Positions 44,725 to 60,400 of a stretch of DNA of 64,000 nucleotides are shown piece by piece. Position numbers and translations under genes: made by a program. Position 1 is the stretch's first letter. Every line of letters begins with the position of its first letter. A model generated the notes under the pieces. The model worked only from the letters and a program-made list of their open reading frames with translations, was not told where the DNA came from and did not search any database. Source of the DNA: Eriocheir sinensis (lineage: Eukaryota; Arthropoda; Malacostraca; Decapoda; Varunidae); NCBI RefSeq assembly GCF_024679095.1, contig NC_066544.1, positions 1,028,853 to 1,092,852 of the forward strand, written 5' to 3'.

Positions 44725-47700
44725 TTTTTTTTTTACAGCAGAGGAGTCAGTTCAAGGGCATAAAAAAAGGTAACAAATGTTAAAAAAAAAAGCCCGCTAC
44801 TTACTGCTCCTAAAAAGAGTTAGAGGAGTGTTCGAAAGATATGTCAGTTTTGGGAAGAGAGGTGTCCTGATACCCTCCTCTTGAAAGAGTTCAGGTCGTA
44901 GGCAGGAGGAAATACAGATGAAGGAAGATTGTTCCAGAGTTTACCAGCGTGAGGGGTGAAAGAGTGAAGATGCAGGTTAACTCTTGCGGAAGGGATTTGG
45001 ACAGTAAAGGGATGAGCTTGAGTAGAAAGTCGTGTGTGGCGAGGCCGCGGGAGGGGGGGAGGCATGCAGTTAGCAAGTTCAGAAGAGCAGTCAACATGAA
45101 AATATCGATAGAAGATAGAAAGAGAGGCAACATGGCGGCGAAATTTAAGAGGTAAAGACTATCAGTAAGAGGAGGAGAGCTGATGAGACGAAGAGCCTTA
45201 GACTCCACCCTCTCCAAGAGAGCTGTGTGAGTGGAGCCCCCCCACACGTGAGATGCATACTCCATACGAGGGCGGACAAGGCCCCTGTAAATGGATAGCA
45301 ACTGTGCGGGGGAGAAGAACTGGCGGAGACAGAACAGAACGCCCAGCCTCGAAGAAGCTGATTTAGTAAGAGAAGAGATATGAAGTTTCCAGTTGAGATT
45401 TTGAGTTAAGGATAGACCGAGGATGTTTAGTGTTGAAGAAGGTGATAGCTGAGTGTTGTCAAAGAATAGGGGATAGTTGTTTGGAAGATTGTGTCGAGTG
45501 GATAGGTGGAGAAACTGTGTTTTTGAGGCGTTTAAGGACACCAAGTTCTTCTTGCCCCAACCGGAAATAATAGTAAGGTCTGAGGCTAAGCGTTCTGCCG
45601 CCTCCAGCCTGGAATCATTTAGTTTCTGTTGGGTGGGTCTTAATATTCTATTAAAAGAAGTTGAGTAATGCAGTAGAGTCATCGGCGTAAGAATGGCTAT
45701 GACAGTTCGTTTTCAAAGAAGATCATCAATGAACAAAAGAAAAAGAGTGGGAGATAGGACAGAACCCTGAGGAACACCACTATTAATAAGTTTAGGGGAA
45801 GAACAGTGACCGTCTGCCACAGCAGAAATAGAACGGTCAGAGAGGAAACTGGAGATAAAGGTACAGAGAGAAGGATAGAAACCGTAGGAGGGTAGTTTGA
45901 AAAGCAAAGATTTGCGCCAGACCCTATCAAAGGCTTTTGATATGTCCAGCGCAATAGCAAAGGTTTCACCGAAATGGCTAAGAGAGGATGACCAAGAATC
46001 AGTTAGGAAGGCAAGGAGATTACCAGTAGAACGCCCCTTGCGGAACACATACTGGTGATCAGATAGAAGGTCAGAAGAGGAAAGCTGCTTTTGAATCTTC
46101 CGGTTAAGGATTGATTCAAAAGTTTTAGATAGACAAGAAAAACAAAGCTATAGGACGGTAGTTTGAGGGATTGGAACGGTCACCCTTTTTAGGCACAGGC
46201 TGTATGAAGGCATACTTCCAGCAGGAAGGAAAGGTAGATCTTGACAGGCAGAGGCGAAAGAGTTTGACCAGGCAGGGTGTCAGCATGGAAGCACAGTTTT
46301 TAAAGACAATAGGAGTCACTCCATCAGGTCCATAAGCCTTCTGAGGATTGAGGCCAGAGAGGGCATAAAAAACATCGTTCTTAAGAATCGTAATAACAGG
46401 CATAAAGGAGTCAGAGGGGGGATGAGTAGGAGGAATATGCCCAGAATCGTCCAGAGTGGAGTTTTTAGAGAAAGTTTGAGAGAATAGATGTGACGGCGGT
46501 GCTGCTGTCAGGACTAAGGAGAGGAGGGAAAGATGAAGAAGTGAAGTTGGAGGAGATGTTTTTGGCTAGATGCCAGAAGTCACGGGAATAATTAAAGAAA
46601 GCAAGGTTTTGGCATTTTCTATTGATGAAGGAGTTTTTGGAAAGTCGGAGAATAGATTTGGCACGATTCCGGGCAGAAATGTAAAGTTCATGGTTAGCGG
46701 GAGTTCGAAGGTTCTGGTACCTTTTGTGAGCTGCCTCTCTATCTTTGACAGCACGAGAACAAGCGTTATTAAACCAAGGCTTTTTAGCATGAGAAGTAGA
46801 GAAAGTACGTGGAATGTATGCCTCCATTCCAGAGACAATCACCTCTGTGATGCGCTGAGCACACTCAGAGGGGTCTCTATCCTGAAAGCAGTAATCTTTC
46901 CACGGGAAATCGGAAAAGTACATCCTGATGTCGTCCCAACGAGCTGAAGCAAGATGCCAGAAGCAACGCCTCTTCGGTGGGTCCAGAGGATGTACAGGAG
47001 CGAAAGGACAGGATACTGAAATATGGTTGTGATCAGAGGAGCCCAATGGAGAGAACAGTTTGACAGAGTAAGTAGAAGGGTTAGAGGTAAGGAAGAGATC
47101 TAGTATGTTGGGCCGGTCTCCAAGACGTTCGGGAATACGTGTAGGGTGCTGAACCAACTGCTCTAGGTTATTGAGGAGAACAAATTTGTAGGCTTGTTCA
47201 CCAGGCTGGTCAGTGAAGGAGGATGGAAGCCAAAGCTGGTGGTGAACATTGAAATCTCCTAAGATGGAGATTTCAGCGAAGGGAGAGTGGGTCAAGATGT
47301 GCTTCGCTTTAGAATTCAAGTAGTCAAAGAATTTTACATAGTTAGTAGAGTTAGGTGAGAGATAAACAGCACAGATGTATTTAGTAGTAGAATGACAATG
47401 AAGTCTTAGCCAGATGGTGGAAAATTCTGAGGAGTCAAGGTCGTGGGCACGAGAGCAAATGATGTCGTTGCGCACGTAGGCGCAACATCCAGCTTTGGAT
47501 TTAAATTTAGGATAGAGATAGTAGAAGGGTACAGAGATTGCTGTCAGTAGCCTCCGAAACCTGTGTTTCGGTGAGAAAGAGAAGGTGAGGTTTAGAGGAG
47601 GAGAGATGGTGTTCCATAGAATGAAAATTAGAAAGAAAACCGCGAATGTTGCAGAAATTGAGAAGAAAACGGCTCGAGGAGTTATCAAGACACCTCTTAG

Positions 47701-47790
47701 GTCGGCAGCCAGAAGGGGAGTCCTCTCCGGGGGAATTTGTGATCCCCCCCAGGCGGGCACTCCGAGGCATGGTTATTGAACGCCTTTTGA
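44725..47790 (-). mobile_element. LINE family A, longest copy
   Basis: On the minus strand the copy runs from a GC-rich 5' region through endonuclease and RT to a short A-tailed 3' end (44725). At least seven other fragments of the family lie in the window, which makes it the most frequent LINE here. It belongs to the APE-type LINEs of the CR1/Jockey assemblage; the exact clade is not decided. Several frameshifts inactivate it. Confidence 0.8.
44846..47770 (-). pseudogene. ORF2 (APE endonuclease and RT) of LINE family A
   Basis: The endonuclease starts [11 protein letters not shown] and has L-F-L-T-E-T-Q. A shift near 47525 follows, then [22 protein letters not shown] and [10 protein letters not shown] shows D-G-V-T-P-I-V-F-K, N-Y-R-P-I-A-L, L-D-I-S-K-A-F-D-R-V-W and [12 protein letters not shown] small deletion just before the A-D-D-S-T-L active site breaks the frame. 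The thumb region and C-terminus (P-R-M-E-Y-A-S-H-V-W-G through K-L-W-N-N-L-P) are kept in two frames. About 46140-46130 also has a lesion. Confidence 0.82.
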
Positions 47791-48539
47791 ATTTTGAATT
47801 TTGGGAAAAGGTGTGTGTTGTGTGAATGTAGTGTGGTGTGAGTAGAAGAGGATTAGTCTTTAGAGAGCATACTGAACTACTCTCTGGTGTTCATGAGACA
47901 ATAGGGAAACGGTTAGTGAGGTAATGGGAAGGGTCTTTGGTGGGCTTCAGCCCCCTCCTTACTTCCCATATATACCTCACCGGGCGCGGCTTGCGCCCGT
48001 TCGGTAGGTGTCTTCCTACATACTCCAGCCAATGACAGAAAACGTCTCCTCCGTATGACACCCATAACTTCTTATTATAAGTACGGCCCCAGGTGGGCTC
48101 TGCAAGTGCATATAAAGGATATCTTAATAATTTACTGTATGTAAATAATGATTAATAATCGAAATAACATGAAATAGTAAATAATAACTGTTGAATGTGA
48201 TGCTAGGCTATTAAGAATATTAGGCTACCCATGCTGTTTACATGCAACACATCAAAATTCCTTATGTATAGACACTTGAAGAGTCGGATGTCACTTTATG
48301 TATCTGAATGAGATGAAATATGGGTATCTGAAAGGCTATGAATCGTTCGAGTATGATCAGACTATACTATTTGTATACAAGTTGTTCTTTCTTGTGCTTA
48401 TATGGTAGGTTAGCGATGAAAATCGGCACGTTTACGGTTCATATAAAAAGACTTGAGGTTTTTTTGTATACACAAACATTCAAATATATCACTGAAAATA
48501 TAAAGTTGATCTTCACGCAATCACAAACTAACAATGAGC
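47791..48539. other. No gene recognised; possible LINE A 5' UTR
   Basis: The first 250 bp may be the 5' UTR of the LINE A copy and include a hairpin GGGCGCGGCTTGCGCCC near 47991-48000. The rest is anonymous. Confidence 0.35.
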
Positions 48540-49010
48540 AGGTGCCACATCTAAGTTCTCGAGTGGACAGACTTATCTCCAATTTCTACTGGTCACCATA
48601 TGCATTTTTCCTAATCCTGTCCCCCCTCGTAACTTCACACGCCCATCTCAGCATCCTCATTTCTGCCACATCCAGCCGCCTTTGCTCAGTTGTCCTCTTC
48701 ACTTGAATGACTTTCAATCCATACGTCATCATTGTATAATTTTATCTTGCCTTTCACCACGAAAATTTTCATATGCCCGAGTACAACTGCTACATCCTGC
48801 CAATTTTACATCCTGCCTGAATCTTGCTACTCATTTATCGGTCAGTGTCACCACTTGCCTCAATCTGCACTACCTGGTACTTTAGGCGATTCGCTTGACC
48901 CAGTCTTGCCCCTTGCATCCATATTTTTGAAGCTACTTCCTCCTCTGGTCCACCACACACAATGTACGAGTATCCCGTCTTCATTCTGTTCACTTGAATT
49001 CTACAGGGGG
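48540..49010 (-). pseudogene. RTE-clade LINE fragment (RT C-terminus)
   Basis: The minus strand encodes T-Y-G-L-K-V-I-Q-V-K-R-T-T-E-Q followed by V-A-E-M-R-M-L-R-W-A-C-E-V-T-R-G-D-R-I-R. This is characteristic of the RTE-type RT C-terminal region. Upstream pieces (N-R-M-K-T-G-Y and K-I-Q-A-G-C-K) are in other frames. It ends at a (GA)n tract. Heavily degraded. Confidence 0.7.

Positions 49011-49014
<4 letters not shown>

Positions 49015-49046
<32 letters not shown>
49015..49046. repeat. (GA)n microsatellite
   Basis: Short GA tract. Confidence 0.95.
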
Positions 49047-49048
<2 letters not shown>

Positions 49049-49235
49049 TTATGCAGCCTTTTTGCTATTGCATATTTGAGCAACACAATAGTGACATTAT
49101 TATTCACGCCGGAAAGAACGGCGTGACGTGACGTCTCAAGGTTCCTCCTCCCTCTCCTCCTCCTCATTTGGTTCCTTCATTTCTACATTCTCCCCTCCAC
49201 GTTAAGCCTCTGCACAAGCCGTCTCACCCACCTTA

Positions 49236-49550
<315 letters not shown>

Positions 49551-49553
<3 letters not shown>

Positions 49554-50386
49554 ATCAAAATAGTTCTACGAATAGGAAAAAAAAACAATAACAAAGTATT
49601 AAGGAAGTTGACGTATACCTACACCTCTTAAAGTCGAACAAATTTCATTTACAGGTGATTGTTTTTGTTCTGTGAGTCTTCCTCCTCCCATACTTCTTCC
49701 TTTTAAATGAATTCTGACTGTAGCTTGGAAAAGAGTATTACTGCCACGCTTGCTACTATCCACACATAAGTTTCTTTTGCCACATTTGTATTACACTCTG
49801 TAGTATCCTAAACCTACACACCTATCACTCAACCACTATACCTGATTTGGTCTATAGGAAACAAGGTTTCCTAGTCGCAGAATATGTCGCCTCAGATGCC
49901 TTTATGTTTCGAGAATGTAACGGAAATACGATAAAAACACAGTTGATGGAAGAATTATAATATTTCCACATCCTCCACGTGCATTAACATCTAACAATAC
50001 GATTGTAATTGACTTGTTCACTAAATATTTATAATGTATGATCGGAATATGTTCATTTACCTTTTCGATAATGGTAATTTCGGTTCAACATAGATGTATT
50101 TTCTAATTATTTAATAGGTTTTAGGGACTGGTATTAAAAATATATCTATAATAATCTATAGGCTATGAGAGTCTTGATAGTTATTTTTTTCAGAAAAAAA
50201 ATCCACTGAAGAGAGGAATAACTATATGAACAACAGCGGCTAAAAACTATATCGTGACCCCAATGTAAAATCAGTGTCACCACCCGAAATACTCCAACTA
50301 GCCAGCTATTAGAGGTCAATGAAGAATGTAGTGTAGAGGCTTGGTTTACGGCGGGCAGTGCAACACTTGTGACCACAGAGGTTCGG
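49551..50386. other. No gene recognised; possible 3' UTR
   Basis: AT-rich sequence downstream (minus sense) of the candidate secreted-protein exon. AATAAA-like motifs are common, so no poly(A) site can be singled out. Confidence 0.35.
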
Positions 50387-50872
50387 TCATTTGAGTCGTT
50401 TTGTGATGGAACCAAAGATCCTCTTAAAGTTGGGACCTCGCTGGCGGGTGATCACAAAGGGGGAGTCGCCGCTGATGCCGGCTGGGAGCACCACCAGTCG
50501 GCCAACGGGAGACCCTGACCCTCCCACTGTGTAGCCTGGATTCGGTGAGGGAGGAGACGGGCGGCGGGAGGGGATCTGGGGGACGGCGGAAAGGGAAGGG
50601 TAGCCAACCTTCACTTCATCCACTGCGACAGAAGTGGCCACGACCTTGGCGCCCTCCGGTCTGACAACCGGCAGCACCTTATGAGGCGGCGACCCGTCGG
50701 GTGACTCAATACCGGCGCTAAGAGAGCCACCAGCCAGCGGGCTGGGGCCCCAGGTAGCTTTCCCTGGGAACATTCCGACGCTGTTTTGACCACCACCGCC
50801 GCTGTATTGGAAGGACGCCGTGGATGCCTGAGCACTGAGCATAAATGCCACAACCATGGCCAACACAACTCC
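50387..50872 (-). CDS. Putative secreted Pro/Gly/Ser-rich protein, terminal exon (partial)
   Basis: An open frame ending in TGA (50387-50389) encodes about 160 residues. A splice acceptor fits at 50873-50874 (TTGCATTCTCCGACAG on the minus strand). The first residues after it ([20 protein letters not shown]) look like a signal peptide with its cleavage region. The mature part is cysteine-free and rich in Pro, Gly, Ser and Val, with a basic end ([13 protein letters not shown]). An intron that splits the signal peptide after a tiny first exon is common in arthropod cuticle and secreted-peptide genes. An ATG start at 50855-50857 is the alternative. Function unknown; exon 1 not found. Confidence 0.5.
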   Translation of the reverse strand, partial: GVVLAMVVAFMLSAQASTASFQYSGGGGQNSVGMFPGKATWGPSPLAGGSLSAGIESPDGSPPHKVLPVVRPEGAKVVATSVAVDEVKVGYPSLSAVPQIPSRRPSPPSPNPGYTVGGSGSPVGRLVVLPAGISGDSPFVITRQRGPNFKRIFGSITKRLK

Positions 50873-50900
50873 CTGTCGGAGAATGCAACTGTCTCAACAC

Positions 50901-50975
50901 ATGGAGGAGGAGGAGGAGGAGGAGGAGGAGGAACAGGAGGAGATGGAGGAGGAGGAGGAAAAGGAGGGGGAAGAG
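50901..50975. repeat. (GGA)n purine repeat
   Basis: GGA-rich tract on the plus strand, a polypyrimidine stretch on the strand of the neighbouring candidate exon. Confidence 0.9.
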
Positions 50976-51012
50976 GCAATCTCAGTGTCAACATACTGAG
51001 CCCATCAATTAT

Positions 51013-51167
<155 letters not shown>

Positions 51168-51425
51168 TGAACATTTGTGTGAAATGCTTGAAACATGAGT
51201 GTTGAAATGATTGTGACAACAGTATCCCCGAGGCTAAAATTTTATTTTACCATAACATATGCTAATGGATATAGACTTTAATTATAATATAACTACGACA
51301 GGCAGCCCAAGTGCGCGATTTACCCTTGACCCAAGGCGTCGCTTAGTAGTCGAGTGGCGGCACATCTCGCATCCACACCTGTTGGAGGAAAAAATACATG
51401 TGGAACGGAGGTAATGATGAACTAA

Positions 51426-53671
<2,246 letters not shown>

Positions 53672-53754
53672 CATTATAGGTAATTGTGTTATCATTGTTA
53701 CATAACACTGTCTAAGACATTATTTCCTTCTGCTGGCTTATTAACCAGTTATTT

Positions 53755-53860
53755 TAAAACAACCTCAATGAAACTTTCTGATTGTAGGCCGCCCTTAAAG
53801 TTATTCCGGTCAGTATTACTGTGATTAAAGTCACCCTTAATACATACTGTTAGGCCCCAG
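53755..53860 (-). pseudogene. LINE endonuclease scrap
   Basis: About 30 codons on the minus strand contain K-G-D-F-N-H-S-N-T-D and S-E-S-F-I-E-V-V, like the G-D-F-N core of APE endonucleases. Flanks do not continue the match. Confidence 0.4.
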
Positions 53861-56280
53861 AAAAGCCGAAAGCAATGACAAACGAAAGCATAAAAACTGA
53901 CCAGAAATATAACAAGAAAATAGATAATGGGGGAAAGAAAAGGGCACGACGAGAAGGCAAACCAGACGTAAACATTAAGCCTAAGCAGACAGGCCAGCTC
54001 ATTAAATAGTGAGGGGAAAACAAACAAGGGACAATGGGAAAAACAGATAATGATCGGTTCATGAACATTTGTCAGTGTGCCCGAAACAAGATAGGTGGAA
54101 GCACACATAGCCAGAGGAAGTGGCTAGAAAATGTGTGGCAAAAGCAATACCTATTCCCATAGACTGAAAAGTGAAATGGATGTGGCGACATTTTAAAAGT
54201 AAATAACAGAGCAAAAAAGTGAAAGTGGGTGTGTTTTCAGAGATTATAACGAATAGCATAAAAGTAAATAACATGCGTAGTCACTGCCAGACCGAGTCGG
54301 GGCAATGGGCGTCGTAAGAAATATAGGCGAGTGATTATGTGAAAAAAATAGGCGTAAAAAGTGTATTTGCCCTGCTCCAAAGCAAAGAGATGTGTCGGGT
54401 AGAACTATGTAATTTAAAGGGGGCGGCTACGGGGTATTTTTCGAGGAATACATTAAAAATCGGATTAGTAGAGGTTTCTAGCTCAAAAGGCCCTTGAAAG
54501 GGTAAATTGCCGTGTGGTGGAGTTTGTTTTCGTAAAATTAAAACCCCTCCCCACTGGAGACCATTTTTAAATGTTCCGCGCTGTTGCGTCATAGCCAGAC
54601 AAACGTGTCAACATATGCAGTATCATTCAATGCTTGTATATACGTAAAATTGCATTAGAATATTTTCTTCTCAGTAAATTGTGCCACATGTGATCCTCAC
54701 ATTCCGCGCAGCCCGCTGGGCTGGGAGAAGGGAGGAAGCGGCGAGCCGCTCGGCACAGCAGTACCTCGCACGACACAAACGAGTGAGGTGCGTTGCAATT
54801 TTCCCTCCTTACAAATGATTTTACAAGCAACCAGAAAAAGCTACAAACACTGTTCGAGAGACAGAATTGTCCAGTACGGTCATGTAGGAACACCTTGACC
54901 TGCACCCTCACCATTGATTAATTAAAACTTTTTTTGTAAAGGGGGACCAGACTCCTTATCATTCTCCAGTAAGTCAACAAGGTAGACACAATAATATGTG
55001 AAAATTTCATGCTAATCAGATAAACACAAATGGCAAGACAGGAAGAAATGGAAAAAAATCTTTAGGAGCCAATATCTCGAAAAGTAGTATTTTACACTTC
55101 AAAAAAATTCACAATCGGTAAAACGTCTGACCGACTTTTGTTAGGTATCATTTAAAACTACAACTAAAGGACAATTTTTGCCAGCTATAAAATTTGAAAA
55201 AATGTCAAAAGAGAACGGGACACAGAGTGGAGAAAATCATTAGTCACAAAAAAATGTAATTTTACTTTTTCGAAGACAAAATAAAAAATCAAAAAAATTC
55301 TAGCTGGGAAATGTAGATAGGTAAACAAAGTTTCTATGATATTTTTTCAAAGAGATTAACTGAAAAATAAAGTGTGAAACAAAAAGAAAAAAAAATACGC
55401 TTTGTTTGAGTCTCTCCTAAACTTCACCCGAATTTAATGATATTCACAGAATATCGTACCTTTACACCTACAAATAACATACTAAAACTTCAAAGCTATT
55501 GGACGAACCATATGCGCAGGAGGACCCCTCGTAGCCCCCCCCCCCCCCCCCATCAAAATTAAGCAGAAATCCATCCATTCCTACAGCAAGCAGAAGCAGA
55601 CTCAACCAGCCCATATGGCTGTTTTGATAACCTTAACCATGGTGGACTCTAAAGGCAAGGCTTGACTATACAAATTATCGGGCTGGAGATTTCTAGTGTA
55701 GGAAACGTGTGGTAGGACCACTTATGTAGTGATTACTTTGTTTTGGTGTTAAGAAGTGAGATGGAGAACCACTGCTTGTGGTATGATTTGAGTTTGTGTG
55801 ACTTTTCTAGGCTATAGCTAACAATTTTTATTGCGTATATTTGCCATGATAATATTAATATGACGTCGTCGTATGTCTTGTAAAATAAATGTAAGATAGT
55901 TTTTTTCCCTTGTTTTATTCCCGGACCTAGTCTCCATAACAACTTGAACTCGGATCACGTTACCAAGGATATGACACGGTAAGATTATTCAAAGCTTGAT
56001 AATAGAAGGGTTTTAGTGTCATTATCCAACAATCAAGAATGAAATAACAAAAATGGACCCAAAGGTAAGGGCTACAAAAATACAGTAACATTTTATTTAC
56101 AGTAGAGCTGCTATTACATGGAGACGATTTTGCTCCGGGACCCAGACCTTCGGCGAGCAACTTTCGGTGAGCTACCGAGGGAAGTATTACACGGGGATGC
56201 CACGTTCGATGGGCAATCTTGGAATTTGCTGTGCCAAATTTGCCTATTTCGGGGTTTGATAGGCTCCATCTGGCCAAAAC
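53861..56280. other. No gene recognised
   Basis: About 2.4 kb, mostly AT-rich, with a 14-bp C run near 55540. Open frames up to 95 codons lack recognisable features. The A-rich part at 54930-55400 has the look of an old repeat but I cannot name it. Confidence 0.4.
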
Positions 56281-56284
56281 ATTA

Positions 56285-56710
56285 CCATGAAATAAGATCT
56301 ACACTGCCCATGGTGTCCCACACAGCCTGACACACCAGAACACTTCCTGCTTCATTGCCCAAGATTCCACTCCCTTCGCATCAGTTTCGATGCATCCCTA
56401 ACCAGACTCTACATACACTGGCCAACTTCAGAGGACCTGCTGGGCAGCGACACTCAGCCTCAATATTGCTTTCCAAACCCTCAAGTGTACAAGGACCTTC
56501 CTCCAGAAGTCCTGTCAGCTTGACAGGATCTAGCCCCTGCCCTAGGAACATATCTTAACAACAACGACAGCTACAAGCAACCTGTACTGCTGAGGCTATA
56601 GGCCGTAGTCCCATGGCCTAACCAGTCCCTAAAACACTGAAAAAGAAGAAAGCACATGACAGTGTTCCCTTAACACTAACTGCCGGAAACGCAGTGGAAA
56701 ATAGACAAAT
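56285..56710 (+). pseudogene. I/R1-type LINE C-terminal knuckle and 3' UTR
   Basis: The plus strand encodes C-P-W-C-P-T-Q-P-D-T-P-E-H-F-L-L-H-C-P-R-F, the C-x2-C...H-x4-C knuckle found after RT or RNase H in I- and R1-group LINEs. A stop at about 56523 and an A-rich UTR follow. No RT remains upstream. Confidence 0.6.
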
Positions 56711-57029
56711 ATGGAGTTAAATTTTAACGATCAAGATGAGCGATCTGAAAATATAGTTATTGTCAAATTATGTTGTAATAATTTTCAAGTTATGCTGTGG
56801 AGTTCGCCTGCTGCCGCGCAAGGGTAAGCCTCTCTTTACTTACGGAATTTATGAGTCCCAGAACTCGTAAACGCCACCTTGCCCATTCCAGCCGATTGTA
56901 TCCTGCGAGCACACCTACTCTGGAAGAGAAGTTAGAGAGCGTTCCGGCAGTCCTACCACAGGTGAAAGCACGTGCAGTAACCTTACAGACTTTTCGTCAC
57001 ATTTTCTTAGTTCCCACTAAGACAAAAGT

Positions 57030-57329
57030 AATGAGCGGCCACAAGAGAGGTCAATTTCGGGAGGAGAGGTGTCTTGAAACACTCCTCTTGAAAGAATTCA
57101 AGTCAAAGGCAGGAGGAAATATAGACGAAGGAAGGCTGTTCATGAGTTTACCAGTGTAATGGATGAAAGAATGAAGATGCTGGTTAACTCTTGCATAAGG
57201 GGTTTGGAAAGTATAGGGATGGGCATGAGTAGAAAGTCGCGTACAGCGGGGCCGCGGGAGGAGGGAAGCATGCAGTTAGCAAGTTCAGAAGAGCAGTCAG
57301 CATAAATATATCGATAGAAGATAGAAAGA
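57030..57329 (-). mobile_element. LINE family A 3' fragment, split by a CR1-type LINE
   Basis: Minus-strand match to the LINE A C-terminus and 3' UTR. It breaks at the word GAAAGA (57324-57329) and resumes at 63065 with the same GAAAGA followed by GAGGCAACATGGCGGCG, as in uninterrupted copies at 45117. Confidence 0.8.
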
Positions 57330-57451
57330 TTTACATAGATTTACATAGAAAATCAGACCACACAGACCCCATGGTCCAGACTAGGTGGTCTGTCCTTAAA
57401 ACTAAGTGATTTTACATTAATCAGATGGCTCCAAAACGTTGCTTTTCTACT

Positions 57452-60400
57452 CTAGTTAATATTAAGTTCAAGGAAGTGACGGTCGAGCTTGTTTTTAAAG
57501 GAGTCAATCGTGTTACACTGGACCACTGATGGTAGGAGCTTATTCCATTCTCGCACTACAACGTTGGTGAAGAAAAATTTGGTGCAGTCTGAATTTACTT
57601 GTCTACATTTGAGTTTTGTGCCATTGTTCCTCGTTCGCAAAGTGTCATCGATCATAAACAATTTTGTTCTGTCTACATTCGTGAAACCATTAAGTATTTT
57701 AAAACATTCGATCAGTTTTCCTCGGAGGCGACGTTTCTCAAGAGAGAACATGTTAAGGGTGGAAAGCCTTTCTTCGTAGGATTTGTTGCGCAAGGAAGAT
57801 ATCATTTTTGTTGCTCGACGCTGAACACATTCTAGTTTAGCAATGTCCTTTGCATGGTGGGGAGACCAAAACTGTACCGCATATTCCAAGTGGGGTCTGA
57901 CTAATCTATTGTAGAGCGGAAGTATTACATCTTGCATTCTTGCATTCTTGCATTCTCTAGAAAGGCGAAGGGTGCGTGGAGACATGATCGAGGTTTATAA
58001 ATGGATGAAGGGCTTTAATAAGGGAGACATTCATAAGGTTTTGTTGGTAAGAGAACCGGGTAGGACACGAAGTAACGGGTTTAAACTGGATAAATTCAGA
58101 TTCAACAGGGACATAGGCAAAAATTGGTTTACTAATAGGGTGGTGGATGAGTGGAATAGGCTTAGCAGTCATGTGGTGAGTGCCAATACAATTGTCACAT
58201 TCAAAAATAGACTAGATAAATTCATGGACAGCGATATTAGGTGGGGTTAGATACACGGGAGCTTAGGGTCAAAGGAGCTGCCTCGTACAGGCCTACCGGC
58301 CTCTTGCAGACTCCTGCGTTCTTATGTTCTTATGTTCTTATGTATCTTTATTCTTGAATAAAAAGTTTATTTTAATGAAGCCCAACATTCTGTTCGCTTT
58401 ATTTGCTGCATCGATGCATTGATGTGAGAATTTGAGGTTTGACGCGATTTTAATCCCCAGGTCCTTAACGCATTGAACGCTTGTGAGTTTAACGCCGCGT
58501 ATTTCGTAATCGAACTTCTTATTTTTTGTTCCAACTTGAAGGACCTGGCACTTGTCTACGTTAAAGGGCATCTCCCATTTTTTCCGACCTAGCTGAAATT
58601 TTGTGCAAATCCTCTTGGAGGCTTTGCCTGTCTTCGTCAGTGAGAACCGAGTTACCAATCTTTGTGTCGTCTGCAAATTTACTAATGCGATTACTGAGTC
58701 CAACATCCACGTCGTTGATGTAAATAATGAAGAGCACTGGGCCAAGAACCGAGCCCTGAGGGACGCCACAAGTGACTGGCACCCACTCTGAGTTAAATCC
58801 GTCAATCACAACTCTTTGTTGTCTGTTGCTCAACCAATTCGCGATCCATTGGTTTACTTGACCGTCAATGCCTATTTGCTTTAATTTATAAAATAATTTA
58901 TGTTGTGGGACTTTATCAAACGCTTTCTGGAAATCAAGATAGACTACGTCCACTGATTTGGTTACGTCATAAATTGAGAAGAGATCGTTATAAAAGGTCA
59001 GTAGGTTTGACAGGCAGGATCTTTTGTTACGGAAGCCATGTTGTGAATCCCCAATTAATGAGTGGCTTTCGAGGTGACTCACAATTTTGTCTCTAATTAT
59101 GCTCTCGAGTAGCTTACCTACAATTGAAGTTAGACTAATGGGTCGGTAGTTACCTGGTATTTTTTCGTCTCCTTTCTTAAAAATCGGTGTCACGTTAGCC
59201 TTTTTCCAATCCGAAGGAACGATGCCTTGTCGCAAGGACATATTGAATACGGTAGTGAGGGAGGAGAGTATTTCGCTCTTTGTTTCTTTAAGCAGTATAG
59301 GATATACTTTGTCGGATCCGGGACTTTTATTTGTTTTAAGTGAATGGAGAGCTTTAAGGACTTCATCGGTTGTTATTTCAAAATTAGGCAGTGCATGCTC
59401 GAAATTTACAATAGTACTGGTGTTGGTGGTAGCGAGAGGAAGACTGTTAGTATTAAACACCGAGGAAAAGTAATTGTTTAAGAGGTTTGCAATGTGTTGG
59501 GTGTCAGTCACTAGTGCACCGTCGCTGTTTGTTAAAGGTCCAATACCACTTTTGATCGCCTTTCTGTTGTTTATGTATCTGAAGAAAGATTTCGGATTAT
59601 TTTTACAGTTGGCTGCAATATTTTATTCATATCTACGCACTGCCTGACCTACTAGTCTTTTTACTCGTCGCCTGGCATCATTATAAAGTCTAATGTTTTC
59701 GGGCGTGCTTTGTTCTTTCTTTAACCTGTAAAACAATTTTCTCTCATTGACTGATTGTTTAATTTCGCTATTAAACCACGGTGGGCTTTTATTAGTGTTA
59801 ATTCGCTTCTCGCACAAGGGGACGAATGTGTTCTGCTGAGTGAGTAAGTGATTTTTAAAGCTTAGCCAGGCTTCCTCTACGTTGCCGTCATCTGATAGTT
59901 GTATTTCTGTTAGTTTTTGTCGGATTTCTACGAAGTTAGCTCTTTTGAAATTGGGCACCTTTACTTTATTTTCAGTCACTGATGATTGAGCTCTAATGTC
60001 GACGCGCACTAATTTATGATCGCAAGAACCGAGGTGTTCTCCTACCGTGACATTACTGACTAGGTTATCTTGGGTCGTTATAACAAGGTCGAGTATATTA
60101 TTTTGTCGAGTTGGCTCAGAAACCATTTGGCTTAGATAATTTTCTTCTAGAAATTCGATCATTCTATGTGACTCGCCTTCTGTACCTTACAGTGTCGCCC
60201 AGTCGATATGGGGGAGGTTAAAGTCTCCTAATATCAGTGAGTCGTTGTTATTAAGTGACTGCCTTAAGACGCTGTACATTTCAAGGTCGTCATCGAGTGA
60301 TTGCCCGGGAGGTCTGTAGGTGACAGATATATTTAAATTGACTTTTGCAATGTTTACTCGCACGCACAAATGTTCAACGTTACTGTTTCCCGGTGTTTTG

